Source: Actinomycetota bacterium (GTDB lineage: Bacteria; Actinomycetota; Thermoleophilia; Miltoncostaeales; Miltoncostaeaceae). Taken from it: a stretch of 64,000 nt of DNA. Under the pieces are notes generated by a model, which made no database searches, was not told the origin of the DNA, and saw only the letters and a list, made by a program, of their open reading frames with translations. Shown piece after piece: positions 9,070 through 19,424 of this stretch. The DNA is taken from positions 231,691 through 295,690 of the forward strand of contig CAUJCX010000020.1 of assembly GCA_963169235.1 (NCBI GenBank), in the 5' to 3' direction. How positions within the stretch are numbered: position 1 is the stretch's first letter; each line of letters begins with the position of its first letter. Both the position numbers and the translations under genes were made by a program.

Positions 9070-11240
9070 GCCAGGGCCCGCGGGATGGCCGACTCGTGGG
9101 CGTCGCGGGCGTCGTCCAGCGACAGCGTCACCGTGTGGGCGCCCGCGGTGATCCCGACCTCTGCGCCGCCGACGGTGCCCAGCGGCGTCACCGGCACCAG
9201 CCCGGCCAGCTCCATCAGCGCCGGCAGGGCCGACGGCCGGCACGTGACCACGATGCGGCCACCGCCCTCGCCGAACATGTCCTCGTCGGCCCGCCGTCCG
9301 GGGGGCAGCGTCACGCGGCAGCCGCGGCCGCCGGCCAGCGCCGACTCGGTGAGCGCCGTCGCGATGCCGCCGGTGGAGACGTCGTGCGCCGAGGCCAGGA
9401 GGCCCGCCTCGGCGGCGCGGATGACCACGTCGATCACGGCCACCTCGGCGTCCAGGTCGGGTGGGGGAGGGCAGCCCTCCGCCCGGCCCAGGAACTCGGA
9501 GGCGTCGAGGCGGGCGGGGCCGTCACCCACCAGCACCACCAGGTCCGCGTCGTTCTGGAAGGAGATGCCGACCGCCCTTTCCGCATGGTCCAGCAACCCG
9601 ACCATGCCCACGACGGGCGTGGGGTAGATCGCGCGCGCCGGGCTTTCATTGTAGAGCGACACGTTGCCGCTGACGACCGGCACGGTGAGCGCCTCCAACG
9701 CCTCCGCCAAACCCTCCACCGCCTCGGTCAGCCGCCAGCCCGTGGGGCCCTTCTCGGGGTTCGCGAAGTTGAGGCAGTCGGAGGCGGCGATGGGGCGGGC
9801 CCCGGTGCACGCGATGTTGCGGGCCGCCTCCAGCACCGTGGCGCGTCCGCCGTTGCGGGGGTCCAGCTCGCAGTGCCGCGGCTGGCAGTCGGTGGTGATG
9901 GCGATGGCGGTGTCGCGCCCCGGCAGGCGCACGACGGCCGCGTCCCCCCCGGGGCGGACGATGGTGTTGGCGCCCACCAGGTGGTCGTACTGCTCGTACA
10001 CCCAGCGGGCGCTGCCCACGTTGGGGTTGGCCAGCAACCCGCGCCAGGCGGCGGCCAGGTCGGCGGGCGGGGCGACGGACGCCAGGTCGAGCGGGGCGGG
10101 GATGGGCTGGGGCTCGCTGGCCACGCCGTACACCGGCGCGTCGTCGGTGAGCGCCGACGCCGGGATGTCGACCACCACGTCGCCGTGGTGGCGGGCGACG
10201 AAGTGACCCGTGTCGGTGATGGTGCCGATGACGGTCGCGTCCAGCTGCCAGCGGGTGCAGATCTCGACGACGCGGGCGACGTCGGCCGGAAGCACCTCGG
10301 CCAGCATGCGCTCCTGGCTCTCGGACACCAGGATCTCGGCGGCCGGCATGCCCTCCTCCCGCAGCGGCACGGCGTCGAGGTCGATGTCGAGCCCGCGGCC
10401 GCCCTTCGCGGCCATCTCGCTGGCGGCGCTCGTGAGCCCGGCGGCGCCGAGGTCCTGGAACGCCACGAACAGGTCGGCCGCGGCCAGCTCGAGGCAGCAG
10501 TCGAGGAGCTTGCGCTCGGTGAACGGGTCGCCCACCTGCACGGACGGGCGCTTGTCGGCGTCGCCGTCGCCCAGCTCGGCCGACGCGAGGATGCTGGCGC
10601 CGCCGATGCCGTCGCGGCCGGTGCGGTTGCCGATGAGCATCAGGGCGTTGCCCGGGGTCTGCGCCGACGCCGACAGCATGCCGTCGTGCGACACCACGCC
10701 CACGCACATGGCGTTCACCAGGCACGAGTCCTCGTAGCGGTCGTCGAACATCAGCTCGCCGCCCACGGTGGGGACGCCGATGCAGTTGCCGTACGTGCCG
10801 ATGCCCTTCACAGCGCGCGCGAACAGGTGGCGGCTGCGGGCGCTGGTGAGCGCGCCGAACCGCAGCGAGTCGAGCAGCGCGATGGGGCGGGCCCCCACCG
10901 CAAGGATGTCGCGGACGATGCCGCCGACGCCCGTCGCGGCGCCCTCGAACGGCTCGACGGCGGACGGATGGTTGTGGCTCTCCACCTTCAGCGCCACCGC
11001 CATGCCGTCGCCCACGTCCACCGCGCCGGCGTTCTCGCCCGGCCCCTGCAGCACCCGCGCGCCGGTGGTGGTGAAGCGCTTCAGCACGGGCTTGGAGTGC
11101 TTGTACGAGCAGTGCTCGCTCCACATCAGGCTGAACATCATCAGCTCGGCATCGGTGGGGGCGCGCCCGATCAGCCCGGGGATGAGGTCGTTCTCGTGGT
11201 CGGTGAGGCCGAGCCGGCGATGCAGCGGCACCTCGGTCAT
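9066..11240 (-). CDS. purL: FGAM synthase subunit PurL (small type)
   Basis: Synthetase subunit converting FGAR to FGAM with ammonia from PurQ. 724 residues, the size of the Gram-positive-type PurL that works with separate PurS and PurQ. Motifs: MWSEHCSYKHS near the N terminus, KVESHNHPSAVEPFEGAATG, two AIRS-type halves (second with SGNVSLYNES). ATG 11240 overlaps the purQ stop by 4 nt. A much longer open frame upstream is only the shadow of purQ. Confidence 0.97.
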   Translation of the reverse strand: MTEVPLHRRLGLTDHENDLIPGLIGRAPTDAELMMFSLMWSEHCSYKHSKPVLKRFTTTGARVLQGPGENAGAVDVGDGMAVALKVESHNHPSAVEPFEGAATGVGGIVRDILAVGARPIALLDSLRFGALTSARSRHLFARAVKGIGTYGNCIGVPTVGGELMFDDRYEDSCLVNAMCVGVVSHDGMLSASAQTPGNALMLIGNRTGRDGIGGASILASAELGDGDADKRPSVQVGDPFTERKLLDCCLELAAADLFVAFQDLGAAGLTSAASEMAAKGGRGLDIDLDAVPLREEGMPAAEILVSESQERMLAEVLPADVARVVEICTRWQLDATVIGTITDTGHFVARHHGDVVVDIPASALTDDAPVYGVASEPQPIPAPLDLASVAPPADLAAAWRGLLANPNVGSARWVYEQYDHLVGANTIVRPGGDAAVVRLPGRDTAIAITTDCQPRHCELDPRNGGRATVLEAARNIACTGARPIAASDCLNFANPEKGPTGWRLTEAVEGLAEALEALTVPVVSGNVSLYNESPARAIYPTPVVGMVGLLDHAERAVGISFQNDADLVVLVGDGPARLDASEFLGRAEGCPPPPDLDAEVAVIDVVIRAAEAGLLASAHDVSTGGIATALTESALAGGRGCRVTLPPGRRADEDMFGEGGGRIVVTCRPSALPALMELAGLVPVTPLGTVGGAEVGITAGAHTVTLSLDDARDAHESAIPRALA

Positions 11241-11866
11241 GCGGCCACCAGCGCGCGGAACAGCGGCAGCCCGTCGGTGGAGCCCAGCAGGGCGTCGACG
11301 GCCTCCTCGGGGTGCGGCATCAGCCCGACGACGTTGCCACGAGCGTTCGCCACCCCCGCCACGGCGTCGGTGGAGCCCAGCGGGTTCTCCCCGTGGTAGC
11401 GGAACACGACGCGGGTGGTGGCGGGGTCGCCCAGCCAGTTGCCGTCCTGGTTCTTCACCGGCACGCTGATGGTGGGCGCCAGGCCGCGCGTCAGGGCGGT
11501 GTCGCCGTCGGCCACGTCGAGGTGCACCTGGCGGCACACGAACGACAGCGTCGTGTTGGTGCGCAGCACGCCGGGCAGGAGGCCCGCCTCGCACAGCACC
11601 TGGAAGCCGTTGCAGATGCCCAGCACGCGCCCGCCGGCCTCGGCGAAGCGGCGCACGGCGCCCATGATGGGCGCGCGGCTGGCGATGGCGCCGGGCCGCA
11701 GGTGGTCGCCGTAGCTGAACCCCCCGGGCAGGATGACGCCGGTGGTGCCGGCGGGCAGCTCCGCGTCGTCCTGCCACGCGAACGTCGCGGTCCCCCCGGC
11801 GGCGTGCACCGCCTTGGCGGCCGAGTCGTGGTCGAGCGACCCGGGGAAGCGCACCACCGCGATCAC
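11237..11866 (-). CDS. purQ: FGAM synthase glutaminase subunit PurQ
   Basis: Class I glutamine amidotransferase that supplies ammonia to PurL. 209 residues from GTG 11866, which overlaps the purS stop (GTGA). VVRFPGSLDHDSA start, oxyanion region GGFSYGDHLRPGAIA, nucleophile Cys in GICNGFQVLCE, and catalytic His/Glu in LMPHPEEAVD. Confidence 0.96.
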   Translation of the reverse strand: MIAVVRFPGSLDHDSAAKAVHAAGGTATFAWQDDAELPAGTTGVILPGGFSYGDHLRPGAIASRAPIMGAVRRFAEAGGRVLGICNGFQVLCEAGLLPGVLRTNTTLSFVCRQVHLDVADGDTALTRGLAPTISVPVKNQDGNWLGDPATTRVVFRYHGENPLGSTDAVAGVANARGNVVGLMPHPEEAVDALLGSTDGLPLFRALVAA

Positions 11867-12099
11867 GACGCCACCTCGATGGAGTAGTCCTCGATGAGGG
11901 GGTTGGCCAACAGCGCCTCGCACATGCGGCGGGCCTGGCCCTCGGGGTCGTCGCCGGGCACGTCCAGCTCGATGCGCTTGCCGATGCGCAGGTTGTCGAC
12001 GTGGCCGAAGCCCAGCCGGTCGAGCGAGATGGCGACGGCCTGGCCCTGGGGGTCGAGGACGCCCGCGCGGGGCATCACCGTGACGATCACTCGGGTCAT
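11863..12099 (-). CDS. purS: FGAM synthase subunit PurS
   Basis: Small 78-residue subunit that bridges PurL and PurQ. MTRVIVTVMPRAGVLDPQGQ at the start and GFGHVDNLRIGKRIEL in the middle are characteristic. ATG 12099 overlaps the purC stop (ATGA), and its TGA overlaps the purQ GTG. Confidence 0.95.
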   Translation of the reverse strand: MTRVIVTVMPRAGVLDPQGQAVAISLDRLGFGHVDNLRIGKRIELDVPGDDPEGQARRMCEALLANPLIEDYSIEVAS

Positions 12100-12986
12100 T
12101 GTGCGGCCTCCTGGGCGCCGGCGTGCTGAAGGTACGTGTCGAAGCTCTGGGACGTGAGGCGCTCGTACGCCTCGACGTAGCGGCGGCGCGTGCCGTCGAC
12201 CACGTCGCCCGGCAGCGTGGGGGCCGGGGGCGTGCGGTTCCAGCGGATGCCGTCCAGCCAGTCGCGCACGTACTGCTTGTCGAAGCTGGGCACCGGGCCG
12301 CCGGGCTTCCAGTGCAGCCCCGGCCACAGGCGCGAGCTGTCGGGGGTCAGCACCTCGTCCCCCAGCGTGATGGTCCCGTCGTCGTCGCGGCCGAACTCGA
12401 ACTTGGTGTCGGCCAGGATGAGGCCCGCGCGGGCGCAGTCGCGCTCGGCGCGCCGGTAGAGCTCCAGCGTCAGGGCCTCGAGGTCGCGGGCCGCGTCGGC
12501 GCCGACGATCTCGGCGGCGCGGGCGCGCGTGATGTTCTCGTCGTGGCCGTCCGACGACTTGGTGGCGGGCGTGAAGATGGGCTCCGGCAGCCGCGCCGAC
12601 TCGGTGAGTCCCGCGGGCAGCGCGTGGTCGGCCACCGTGCCCGTCTCGCGGTACTCGCGCCACGCCGATCCCGACAGGTACCCGCGGGCGACGCACTCCA
12701 CCGGGAACATCCGCAGCCGCTTCGCCACCATCAGGCGGCCGGCGTTCTGCGGCGTGCGCAGCGCGTCCGGCGCGGGCGCGTCCACCAGATGGCCCGGCAC
12801 CACGTCGGCCAGCCGCGCGAACCAGTGCAGCGACAGCCCGGTGAGCACCCGGCCCTTGTCGGGCACCAGCGTCGGCATCACCACGTCGTACGCGCTGATG
12901 CGGTCGCTGGCCACCAGCGCCACCAGGCCCGGCCCGGCGTCGTAGATGTCGCGCACCTTCCCCTGGGCGATGGGCGCGAGCGTCAC
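12096..12986 (-). CDS. purC: SAICAR synthetase
   Basis: Ligates aspartate to CAIR. 296 residues, the longer form seen in actinobacteria and yeast. QGKVRDIYD phosphate loop at the N terminus, SDRISAYDVVMP, VECVARGYLSGSAWREY, and ILADTKFEFG. GTG 12986 overlaps the purB stop (GTGA). Confidence 0.97.
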   Translation of the reverse strand: MTLAPIAQGKVRDIYDAGPGLVALVASDRISAYDVVMPTLVPDKGRVLTGLSLHWFARLADVVPGHLVDAPAPDALRTPQNAGRLMVAKRLRMFPVECVARGYLSGSAWREYRETGTVADHALPAGLTESARLPEPIFTPATKSSDGHDENITRARAAEIVGADAARDLEALTLELYRRAERDCARAGLILADTKFEFGRDDDGTITLGDEVLTPDSSRLWPGLHWKPGGPVPSFDKQYVRDWLDGIRWNRTPPAPTLPGDVVDGTRRRYVEAYERLTSQSFDTYLQHAGAQEAAQ

Positions 12987-14278
12987 AGCGCCCGCACCCG
13001 GTCCATCAGCGTGTCGATGTGGCGCAGGTACCACGACGGGTCGAACAGCGCGTCCAGCGCGGCCGCGTCGAGGTGGGCGGTCACCTCGGCGTCGGCGCCC
13101 AAGAGCTCGCGCAGCGGCGTGCCGGTCTCCCACGTGCGCATGGCGTTGCGCTGCACCAGCACGTACGCGTCCTCGCGGGTGAGCCCCGCCTCCACCAGGC
13201 CCAGCAGCACCCGCTGCGAGAACACCAGGCCGCCCGACGACGCCAGCACGTCGGCCAGGCGCTCGTCGTTGACCACCAGCCCCGTCACCAGGCGCGTGGC
13301 GGTGGCCTGCATGTAGTCGAGCGCCAGGAACGCGTCGGGCAGGATCACGCGCTCCACCGACGAGTGGGAGATGTCGCGCTCGTGCCACAGCGCCACGTCC
13401 TCGAGCGCCGGGATGGCGTAGCCGCGCACCAGGCGGGCCATGCCGGTGAGGCGTTCCCCGGTGATGGGGTTGCGCTTGTGGGGCATCGCCGAGCTGCCCT
13501 TCTGGCCCTTGGTGAACGCCTCCTCGGCCTCCCGCACCTCGGTGCGCTGCAGGTGCCGCAGCTCGGTGGCCAGGCGCTCGATGCCGGCGGCCGCGACGGC
13601 CATGGTGGCGACCAGGTCGGCGTGGCGGTCGCGGGCCACCACCTGGGTGGAGATGGGCTCCACGCGCAGGCCCAGCTCGTCGAGCACCTCGGCCTCGAGG
13701 TCGGGGTCGAGGGTGGCGTACGTGCCGACGGCGCCGGACAGGCAGCCCACGGACGCCTGCTCCACCGCGCGACGCAGCCGCTCCTCGTTGCGATGCGATT
13801 CCTGGGCGAACCCGCCCATGCGCAGGCCGAAGCTGGTGGGCTCGGCGTGGACCCCGTGCGTGCGCCCCACCGACACGGTGTGGGCGTGGCGCAGCGCCAG
13901 GTCCTTGAGGGCCGCGGTGAGCGCGTGCTGGCCCTCCAGCAGCAGCCGGCCCGCCCGGGCGATGGCCAGGCCGAGGCCGGTGTCGAGCACGTCCGACGAG
14001 GTCATGCCGTAGTGCACCCACCGCGACGCGGGGCCGATGTGCTCGGCGACGTCGGTGAGGAACGCCACCACGTCGTGGTTGGTGGTCTTCTCGATCTCCA
14101 GCGTGCGCTCGAGCGTGAAGCCCGCCCGCTCCTCGATCTGGGCCAGGTCGGCGTCGGGCACCACGCCGCGGCGGTTCCACGCGCGGCAGACGGCCAACTC
14201 GACCTCGAGCCAGCGGCCGAGCTTGGCCTCCTCCGACCACAGGGCGTCCATCTGGGGACGCGAGTACCGGGCGATCAC
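12983..14278 (-). CDS. purB: Adenylosuccinate lyase
   Basis: Cleaves SAICAR and adenylosuccinate, so it serves both IMP and AMP synthesis. 431 residues; fumarase/aspartase superfamily with the signature GSSAMPHKRNPI, VGRTHGVHAEPTSFG around the catalytic His and HYGMTSSDVLDT. GTG 14278 overlaps the purD stop (GTGA). Second gene of the operon. Confidence 0.97.
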   Translation of the reverse strand: MIARYSRPQMDALWSEEAKLGRWLEVELAVCRAWNRRGVVPDADLAQIEERAGFTLERTLEIEKTTNHDVVAFLTDVAEHIGPASRWVHYGMTSSDVLDTGLGLAIARAGRLLLEGQHALTAALKDLALRHAHTVSVGRTHGVHAEPTSFGLRMGGFAQESHRNEERLRRAVEQASVGCLSGAVGTYATLDPDLEAEVLDELGLRVEPISTQVVARDRHADLVATMAVAAAGIERLATELRHLQRTEVREAEEAFTKGQKGSSAMPHKRNPITGERLTGMARLVRGYAIPALEDVALWHERDISHSSVERVILPDAFLALDYMQATATRLVTGLVVNDERLADVLASSGGLVFSQRVLLGLVEAGLTREDAYVLVQRNAMRTWETGTPLRELLGADAEVTAHLDAAALDALFDPSWYLRHIDTLMDRVRAL

Positions 14279-15546
14279 GTGTCGAGCCCCTCCGCGATGT
14301 CGTTGCGCTGGTGTCGTCCGTCGAACCGGATGTGGGCCGCCGCGGCGTACGCCCGCGCGCGAGCGTCCGCGATGGACGTGCCGAGCGCCGAGACGGCCAG
14401 CACGCGTCCCCCGGACGTCACGATGCGATCGCCGTCGGCGGCCGTGCCCGCGTGGTACACGTCGGCGCCGTCGGCGGCGGCCTCGTCGAGCCCCGTGATC
14501 TCGTCGCCGGAGCGCGGCGAGGCCGGGTAGCCGTGGGCCGCCAGCACCACGGCGACGGCGGCCCCGTCGTTCACGTCCACCGGGCCGTCCGCCAGCGTGC
14601 CGTCGGCGGCGGCCCCCAGCAGGGCCACGGCGTCGCCGGTGAGGCGGGGCAGGAGCACCTGGGTCTCGGGATCGCCGAACCGCACGTTGAACTCGATGAC
14701 GCGGGCGCCGGCGGGCGTCATCATCAGCCCGGCGTACAGCGCCCCCCGGAAGTCGATGCCGCGGCGCGCCAGCTCGGCCAGCATGGGCCGGTGGATCGCG
14801 TCGACGAGGTCGTCGGCGACGTCGTCGGGGATGTCGGGTACGGGCGACACCGAGCCCATGCCGCCGGTGTTGGGGCCCGTGTTGCCGTCGCCGATGGGCT
14901 TGTAGTCGCGCGCGGCGGGCAGCCGGGCGACGGTCTGGCCGCTGCAGATGGCGATCAGCGACACCTCGCGGCCCGTGAGGCCCTCCTCCACCACCACCAC
15001 GGCGCCGGCGTCGCCGAACGCGCGGTCGTCGAGGCACGCGGCCAGCGCGTCCCGGGCCTCGTCGCGCGTCTGCGCCACCACGACGCCCTTGCCGGCCGCG
15101 AGGCCGTCGGCCTTCACCGCGACGGGCAGGCCGAAGTGGTCGACGGCGGCCAGGCCCTCGGCGACGGTGGTCACCACGCGGGATGCGGCGGTGGGCACGC
15201 CCGCGGCCGCCATCACCTCCTTGGCGAACGCCTTGCTGCCCTCCAGGCGGGCGCCGGCCGCACCGGGGCCGAACACGCGGAAGCCCTCGTCGCGCAGCGC
15301 GTCCGCCACGCCCGCGACCAGCGGGGCTTCGGGCCCCACCACCACCAGGTCGGCCGCGACGTCGCGGGCCAGGGCGACGACGGCGGCGGGGTCACCGGCG
15401 TCGATCGCCACGGTGCGGGCGTCGCGCGCGATGCCGGCGTTGCCCGGCGCGACCACGATGTGCGGGTGGGATGCCGAGCGGGCGAGGGCACGCACGAGCG
15501 CGTGCTCTCGTCCGCCGCCTCCGAGCACGAGAACGGTGTCAGCCAC
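14275..15546 (-). CDS. purD: Phosphoribosylamine-glycine ligase
   Basis: First gene of the purine operon; ATP-grasp enzyme forming GAR. 423 residues from GTG 15546. VLVLGGGGREHALVRAL at the N terminus, ATP-grasp loop (VKADGLAAGKGVVVA), GDGNTGPNTGGMGSVSP and FNVRFGDPE. GTG 15546 was chosen over ATG 15564 because it aligns with the usual MKVLVLGGGGRE start and has a -10-like CAGAGT 6 nt upstream. Confidence 0.96.
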   Translation of the reverse strand: MADTVLVLGGGGREHALVRALARSASHPHIVVAPGNAGIARDARTVAIDAGDPAAVVALARDVAADLVVVGPEAPLVAGVADALRDEGFRVFGPGAAGARLEGSKAFAKEVMAAAGVPTAASRVVTTVAEGLAAVDHFGLPVAVKADGLAAGKGVVVAQTRDEARDALAACLDDRAFGDAGAVVVVEEGLTGREVSLIAICSGQTVARLPAARDYKPIGDGNTGPNTGGMGSVSPVPDIPDDVADDLVDAIHRPMLAELARRGIDFRGALYAGLMMTPAGARVIEFNVRFGDPETQVLLPRLTGDAVALLGAAADGTLADGPVDVNDGAAVAVVLAAHGYPASPRSGDEITGLDEAAADGADVYHAGTAADGDRIVTSGGRVLAVSALGTSIADARARAYAAAAHIRFDGRHQRNDIAEGLDT

Positions 15547-15552
15547 GGCCTG

Positions 15553-15558
15553 ACTCTG
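15553..15558 (-). promoter_or_regulatory. Probable -10 of the ten-gene pur operon
   Basis: CAGAGT on the minus strand, 6 nt before GTG 15546, matching the leaderless spacing seen at other genes here. No Shine-Dalgarno and no clear -35; no recognisable purine riboswitch in the 80-nt divergent gap. Confidence 0.4.
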
Positions 15559-15620
15559 CCACATGCGGGGGGCCCAGGGCCGGGCCCGTTCGGCCCATTG
15601 TCGCGCGGGTCGCGGGGCCT

Positions 15621-15626
15621 TACCAT
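15621..15626 (+). promoter_or_regulatory. -10 element, leaderless spacing
   Basis: TACCAT, then CGGGGC, then ATG 15633. The same CGGGGC spacer follows TAGCAT at 24923. Confidence 0.5.
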
Positions 15627-15632
15627 CGGGGC

Positions 15633-15977
15633 ATGCGCCGCCCGCCCCCGCAGTCACCCGCCGATCGCGAGGCGCTGCGTGCGCTGATCGTCGACGCGCT
15701 CGACGACCTGGCCGCCGGACCCGACTCGCGTCGCAGCGCCGAGGACCTCATGCGGGCGCTCGACGCGTACATCGAGTCGGCCCCCGTGCCGGCGCCCGTC
15801 GTGGTGGCGCCCGAACTCGCCGGCGACGTGCGCCCGGCCATGGTGCTGTGGGGCGTGCTGGCGTGCGGCATCGTCGCGACGCTGGTGGCGGCCGTGCTGC
15901 TGCCCGGTGGCGCGTGGGCGGGCATCGCGGTGCTGGCCATCTGGGTCGCGGTCATCGTGGTGCTGGCCAGCACGTAG
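15633..15977 (+). CDS. Small membrane protein, unknown function
   Basis: 114 residues: a charged N-terminal half (about 1-60, helix-rich, EDLMRALDAYIE) and two adjacent hydrophobic helices at about 70-90 and 93-112 forming a C-terminal hairpin anchor. Divergent from the pur operon. ATG chosen because of the leaderless-type promoter TACCAT 6 nt upstream. No family recognised. Confidence 0.6.
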   Translation: MRRPPPQSPADREALRALIVDALDDLAAGPDSRRSAEDLMRALDAYIESAPVPAPVVVAPELAGDVRPAMVLWGVLACGIVATLVAAVLLPGGAWAGIAVLAIWVAVIVVLAST

Positions 15978-16254
15978 CCCGGTCGGGGTGTCCACCTTCC
16001 GGGGGTGACGGCGCGGCCGACCTCCCGGCGCCAGGCTGCCTTCAGACCCGGCCGCCCCTGGGCGGCATCGCGTGCCACCAGCCGCATGACGGAGCGCGGC
16101 GGCGGCCCATCGAGACGCGCCCGCGGACGCGGCCTCGGCCGCCGAAGTGAATCTGCGAAAGGCTCACGTGCGCCACAGTAGCGCCAACCGGCCGCGCGCG
16201 TACCCCTCGTGCCCGTGACACGGCGACACACATGGCGGCCCGGCGGGTGGGGCG
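15978..16254. other. Intergenic gap of 277 nt
   Basis: Between the small membrane gene and the end of purA. It holds the candidate 41-codon minus-strand ORF described below; otherwise no clear terminator or RNA gene is seen. Confidence 0.5.
16042..16167 (-). CDS. Possible small basic protein (41 residues)
   Basis: GTG 16167 to TGA; begins VSLSQIHFGGRGRVRGR and contains GRRRAPSCGWWHAMPPRGG. It is Arg/Gly-rich with one Cys and a Trp pair. Support comes mainly from TACTGT (16175-16180) placed exactly 7 nt before the GTG, the leaderless arrangement used by its neighbours. No homology recognised; could be chance. Confidence 0.3.
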   Translation of the reverse strand: MSLSQIHFGGRGRVRGRVSMGRRRAPSCGWWHAMPPRGGRV

Positions 16255-17541
<1,287 letters not shown>

Positions 17542-17547
17542 GTGTCC

Positions 17548-18891
17548 CTACTGCTCTCTCTGGATGTTGTTTCCGAACTTGGCGTACTTGCTCATGAACG
17601 TCAGGCGCGCGCGACCCGTCGGACCGTTGCGGTTCTTGGCCAGGTTGACCTCGGCGATGCCCTTCTCGTCGGGCGCGCAGTCCGGGTTGTAGTACTCCTC
17701 GCGGTAAATCATCATCACCATGTCCGCGTCCTGCTCGATGGCGCCCGACTCACGCAGGTCGGACAGCATCGGCCGCTTGTCCGGCCGCGCGTCCGGTGAC
17801 CGGTTCAGCTGCGACAGCACGATGACCGGCACCTCGAGGTCGCGCCCCAGCATCTTGAGGCCACGGGAGATGCTCGACAGCTCCTGCACGCGGTTCTCGT
17901 CGCGCCGGCCGGTGCGCGACTCCATCAGCTGGATGTAGTCCACCACGATCAGCCCCAGGCCCTCGCGGCTCTTGAGGCGGCGCGCCTTGGTGCGCATCTC
18001 ACCGATGGTCATGCCCTCCGAGTCGTCCACGTACAGCTTGCACTTCGACAGGCTGTCCGCGGTCCGGGTGACCCGGGGCCAGTCCTCCGGGGCCAGGTTG
18101 CCGCTGCGCAGGCGCGACACGTCCATCATGGCCGCCGACGCCAGCACGCGCTGCAGCACCTCGTCGTTGCTCATCTCGAGGCTGAACACGGCCACCGTGT
18201 CGTGCTCGTTCAGCGCGACGTGCTCGGCGATGCCCAGCGCGAGCGCGGTCTTGCCCATGCTCGGGCGGGCCGCGATGACCACCAGGTTGCCGGGGCGCAG
18301 TCCTCCCGTGAGCTTGTCGACGTCCACGAACCCGGTCGGCATGCCGGTGATGGCCGACCCCTTCTCGCTGGCGGCCGTCAGCCGTTCCATGCTCTGGATC
18401 ACGAGGTCGTGGGCGCTCTTGAGGTCGCCCCTGGTGCGCTTCTGCGACAGCCGGAAGATGCGGTCCTCGGCCGTCTGCACCAGCTCGGCGGCGTCGCCCC
18501 GCCGCTCGTGGATGACGGTCTCGATCTCCTGCATCACGCCCAGCAGCTGCCGCTGCGTGCTGGCGTCCGACACGATCGTGGCGTAGTTGCGGAAGCTCGC
18601 CGCGATGTACGGCACCTCCATGAGGTCCAGCACGCCGTTGCGGCCGCCGGCCGTCTCGAGGTCGCCCTTCTTCTGCAGCTGGTCCACCACCAGCAGCGGC
18701 TCGATGGACCCGCCCACCATGAACAGGTCGTTGATGGCCTCGAAGATGCGCCGGTGGCCTTCCTTGTAGAAGTCCTCGGGCGTCAGCATCGACAGCGAGT
18801 CGGCGACGTTGCCGGGGGACGCCATCATGGAGGCCAGGAGCATCTCCTCGGCCTCCAGGTTCTGCGGTGGAGGTACGGCGTGTGACGACAC
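17548..18891 (-). CDS. dnaB: Replicative DNA helicase
   Basis: Hexameric 5'-3' helicase of the replication fork. 447 residues. N-terminal DnaB domain (PPQNLEAEEMLLASMM), then RecA-like core with Walker A ARPSMGKTALAL, Walker B-like LIVVDYIQLM and QLNRSPDARPDKRPMLSDLR. No intein seen. GTG start at 18891, 55 nt downstream of rplI; no strong Shine-Dalgarno. Confidence 0.96.
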   Translation of the reverse strand: MSSHAVPPPQNLEAEEMLLASMMASPGNVADSLSMLTPEDFYKEGHRRIFEAINDLFMVGGSIEPLLVVDQLQKKGDLETAGGRNGVLDLMEVPYIAASFRNYATIVSDASTQRQLLGVMQEIETVIHERRGDAAELVQTAEDRIFRLSQKRTRGDLKSAHDLVIQSMERLTAASEKGSAITGMPTGFVDVDKLTGGLRPGNLVVIAARPSMGKTALALGIAEHVALNEHDTVAVFSLEMSNDEVLQRVLASAAMMDVSRLRSGNLAPEDWPRVTRTADSLSKCKLYVDDSEGMTIGEMRTKARRLKSREGLGLIVVDYIQLMESRTGRRDENRVQELSSISRGLKMLGRDLEVPVIVLSQLNRSPDARPDKRPMLSDLRESGAIEQDADMVMMIYREEYYNPDCAPDEKGIAEVNLAKNRNGPTGRARLTFMSKYAKFGNNIQREQ

Positions 18892-18946
18892 GGGAAAGCG
18901 CAGCCCCGCGGCGGGCGGTGCGGGCCCCGCGCGCGGTGTCGGCTGC

Positions 18947-19399
18947 TTAGTCCAGCAACGGGCTGACGATGGTCTTCACCTTGGCCTCCACACCGGGGGC
19001 CAGCTCCACGGGCACCTCGTACGTGCCCACGGCGCGGATCGGCGGGTCGATGAGGACCTTGTGGCGATCCACCTTCACCTGGCGTGCCTCGAAGATGGCC
19101 TCGGCCACGTTCTCGGACGTGATCGAGCCGAACAGGCGGCCGTCGTCACCGGCCTTGGCCTTCAGCGTGAGGATGGTTCGGCTGAGCAGGTCGGCCTGCT
19201 CGGCGGCCTGCTCGGCCTGCTTGACCTCGAGCGCCTTGCGGCGCTCCTCCATGCGCGTCACCTCGGCCACCCGGCCCGCCGTGGCCTCCTCGGCCAGCCC
19301 GCGCGGGATCAGGTAGTTGCGCATGTAGCCGCGGGCCACGGCCACCACGCTGCCGGCCTCGCCGAGGCCGTCGACATCCTGCAAGAGAATCGCCTGCAT
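18947..19399 (-). CDS. rplI: 50S ribosomal protein bL9
   Basis: 150 residues. Canonical N-terminal domain (MQAILLQDVDGLGEAGSVV, YMRNYLIPRGLA), long connecting helix, and C-terminal domain with GRLFGSIT. ATG 25 nt after the ssb stop: no room for rpsR, which usually lies here. Confidence 0.96.
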   Translation of the reverse strand: MQAILLQDVDGLGEAGSVVAVARGYMRNYLIPRGLAEEATAGRVAEVTRMEERRKALEVKQAEQAAEQADLLSRTILTLKAKAGDDGRLFGSITSENVAEAIFEARQVKVDRHKVLIDPPIRAVGTYEVPVELAPGVEAKVKTIVSPLLD

Positions 19400-19424
19400 C
19401 GCTGTGGGTTACGCCTTTCGCCTG

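Noticed and set aside
12096..15037. Fusions such as purB-purC or purD-purB suggested by continuous open frames
   Set aside because: Extra parts are out-of-frame shadows of the neighbouring gene; each gene has its own GTG/ATG at a 4-nt overlap.
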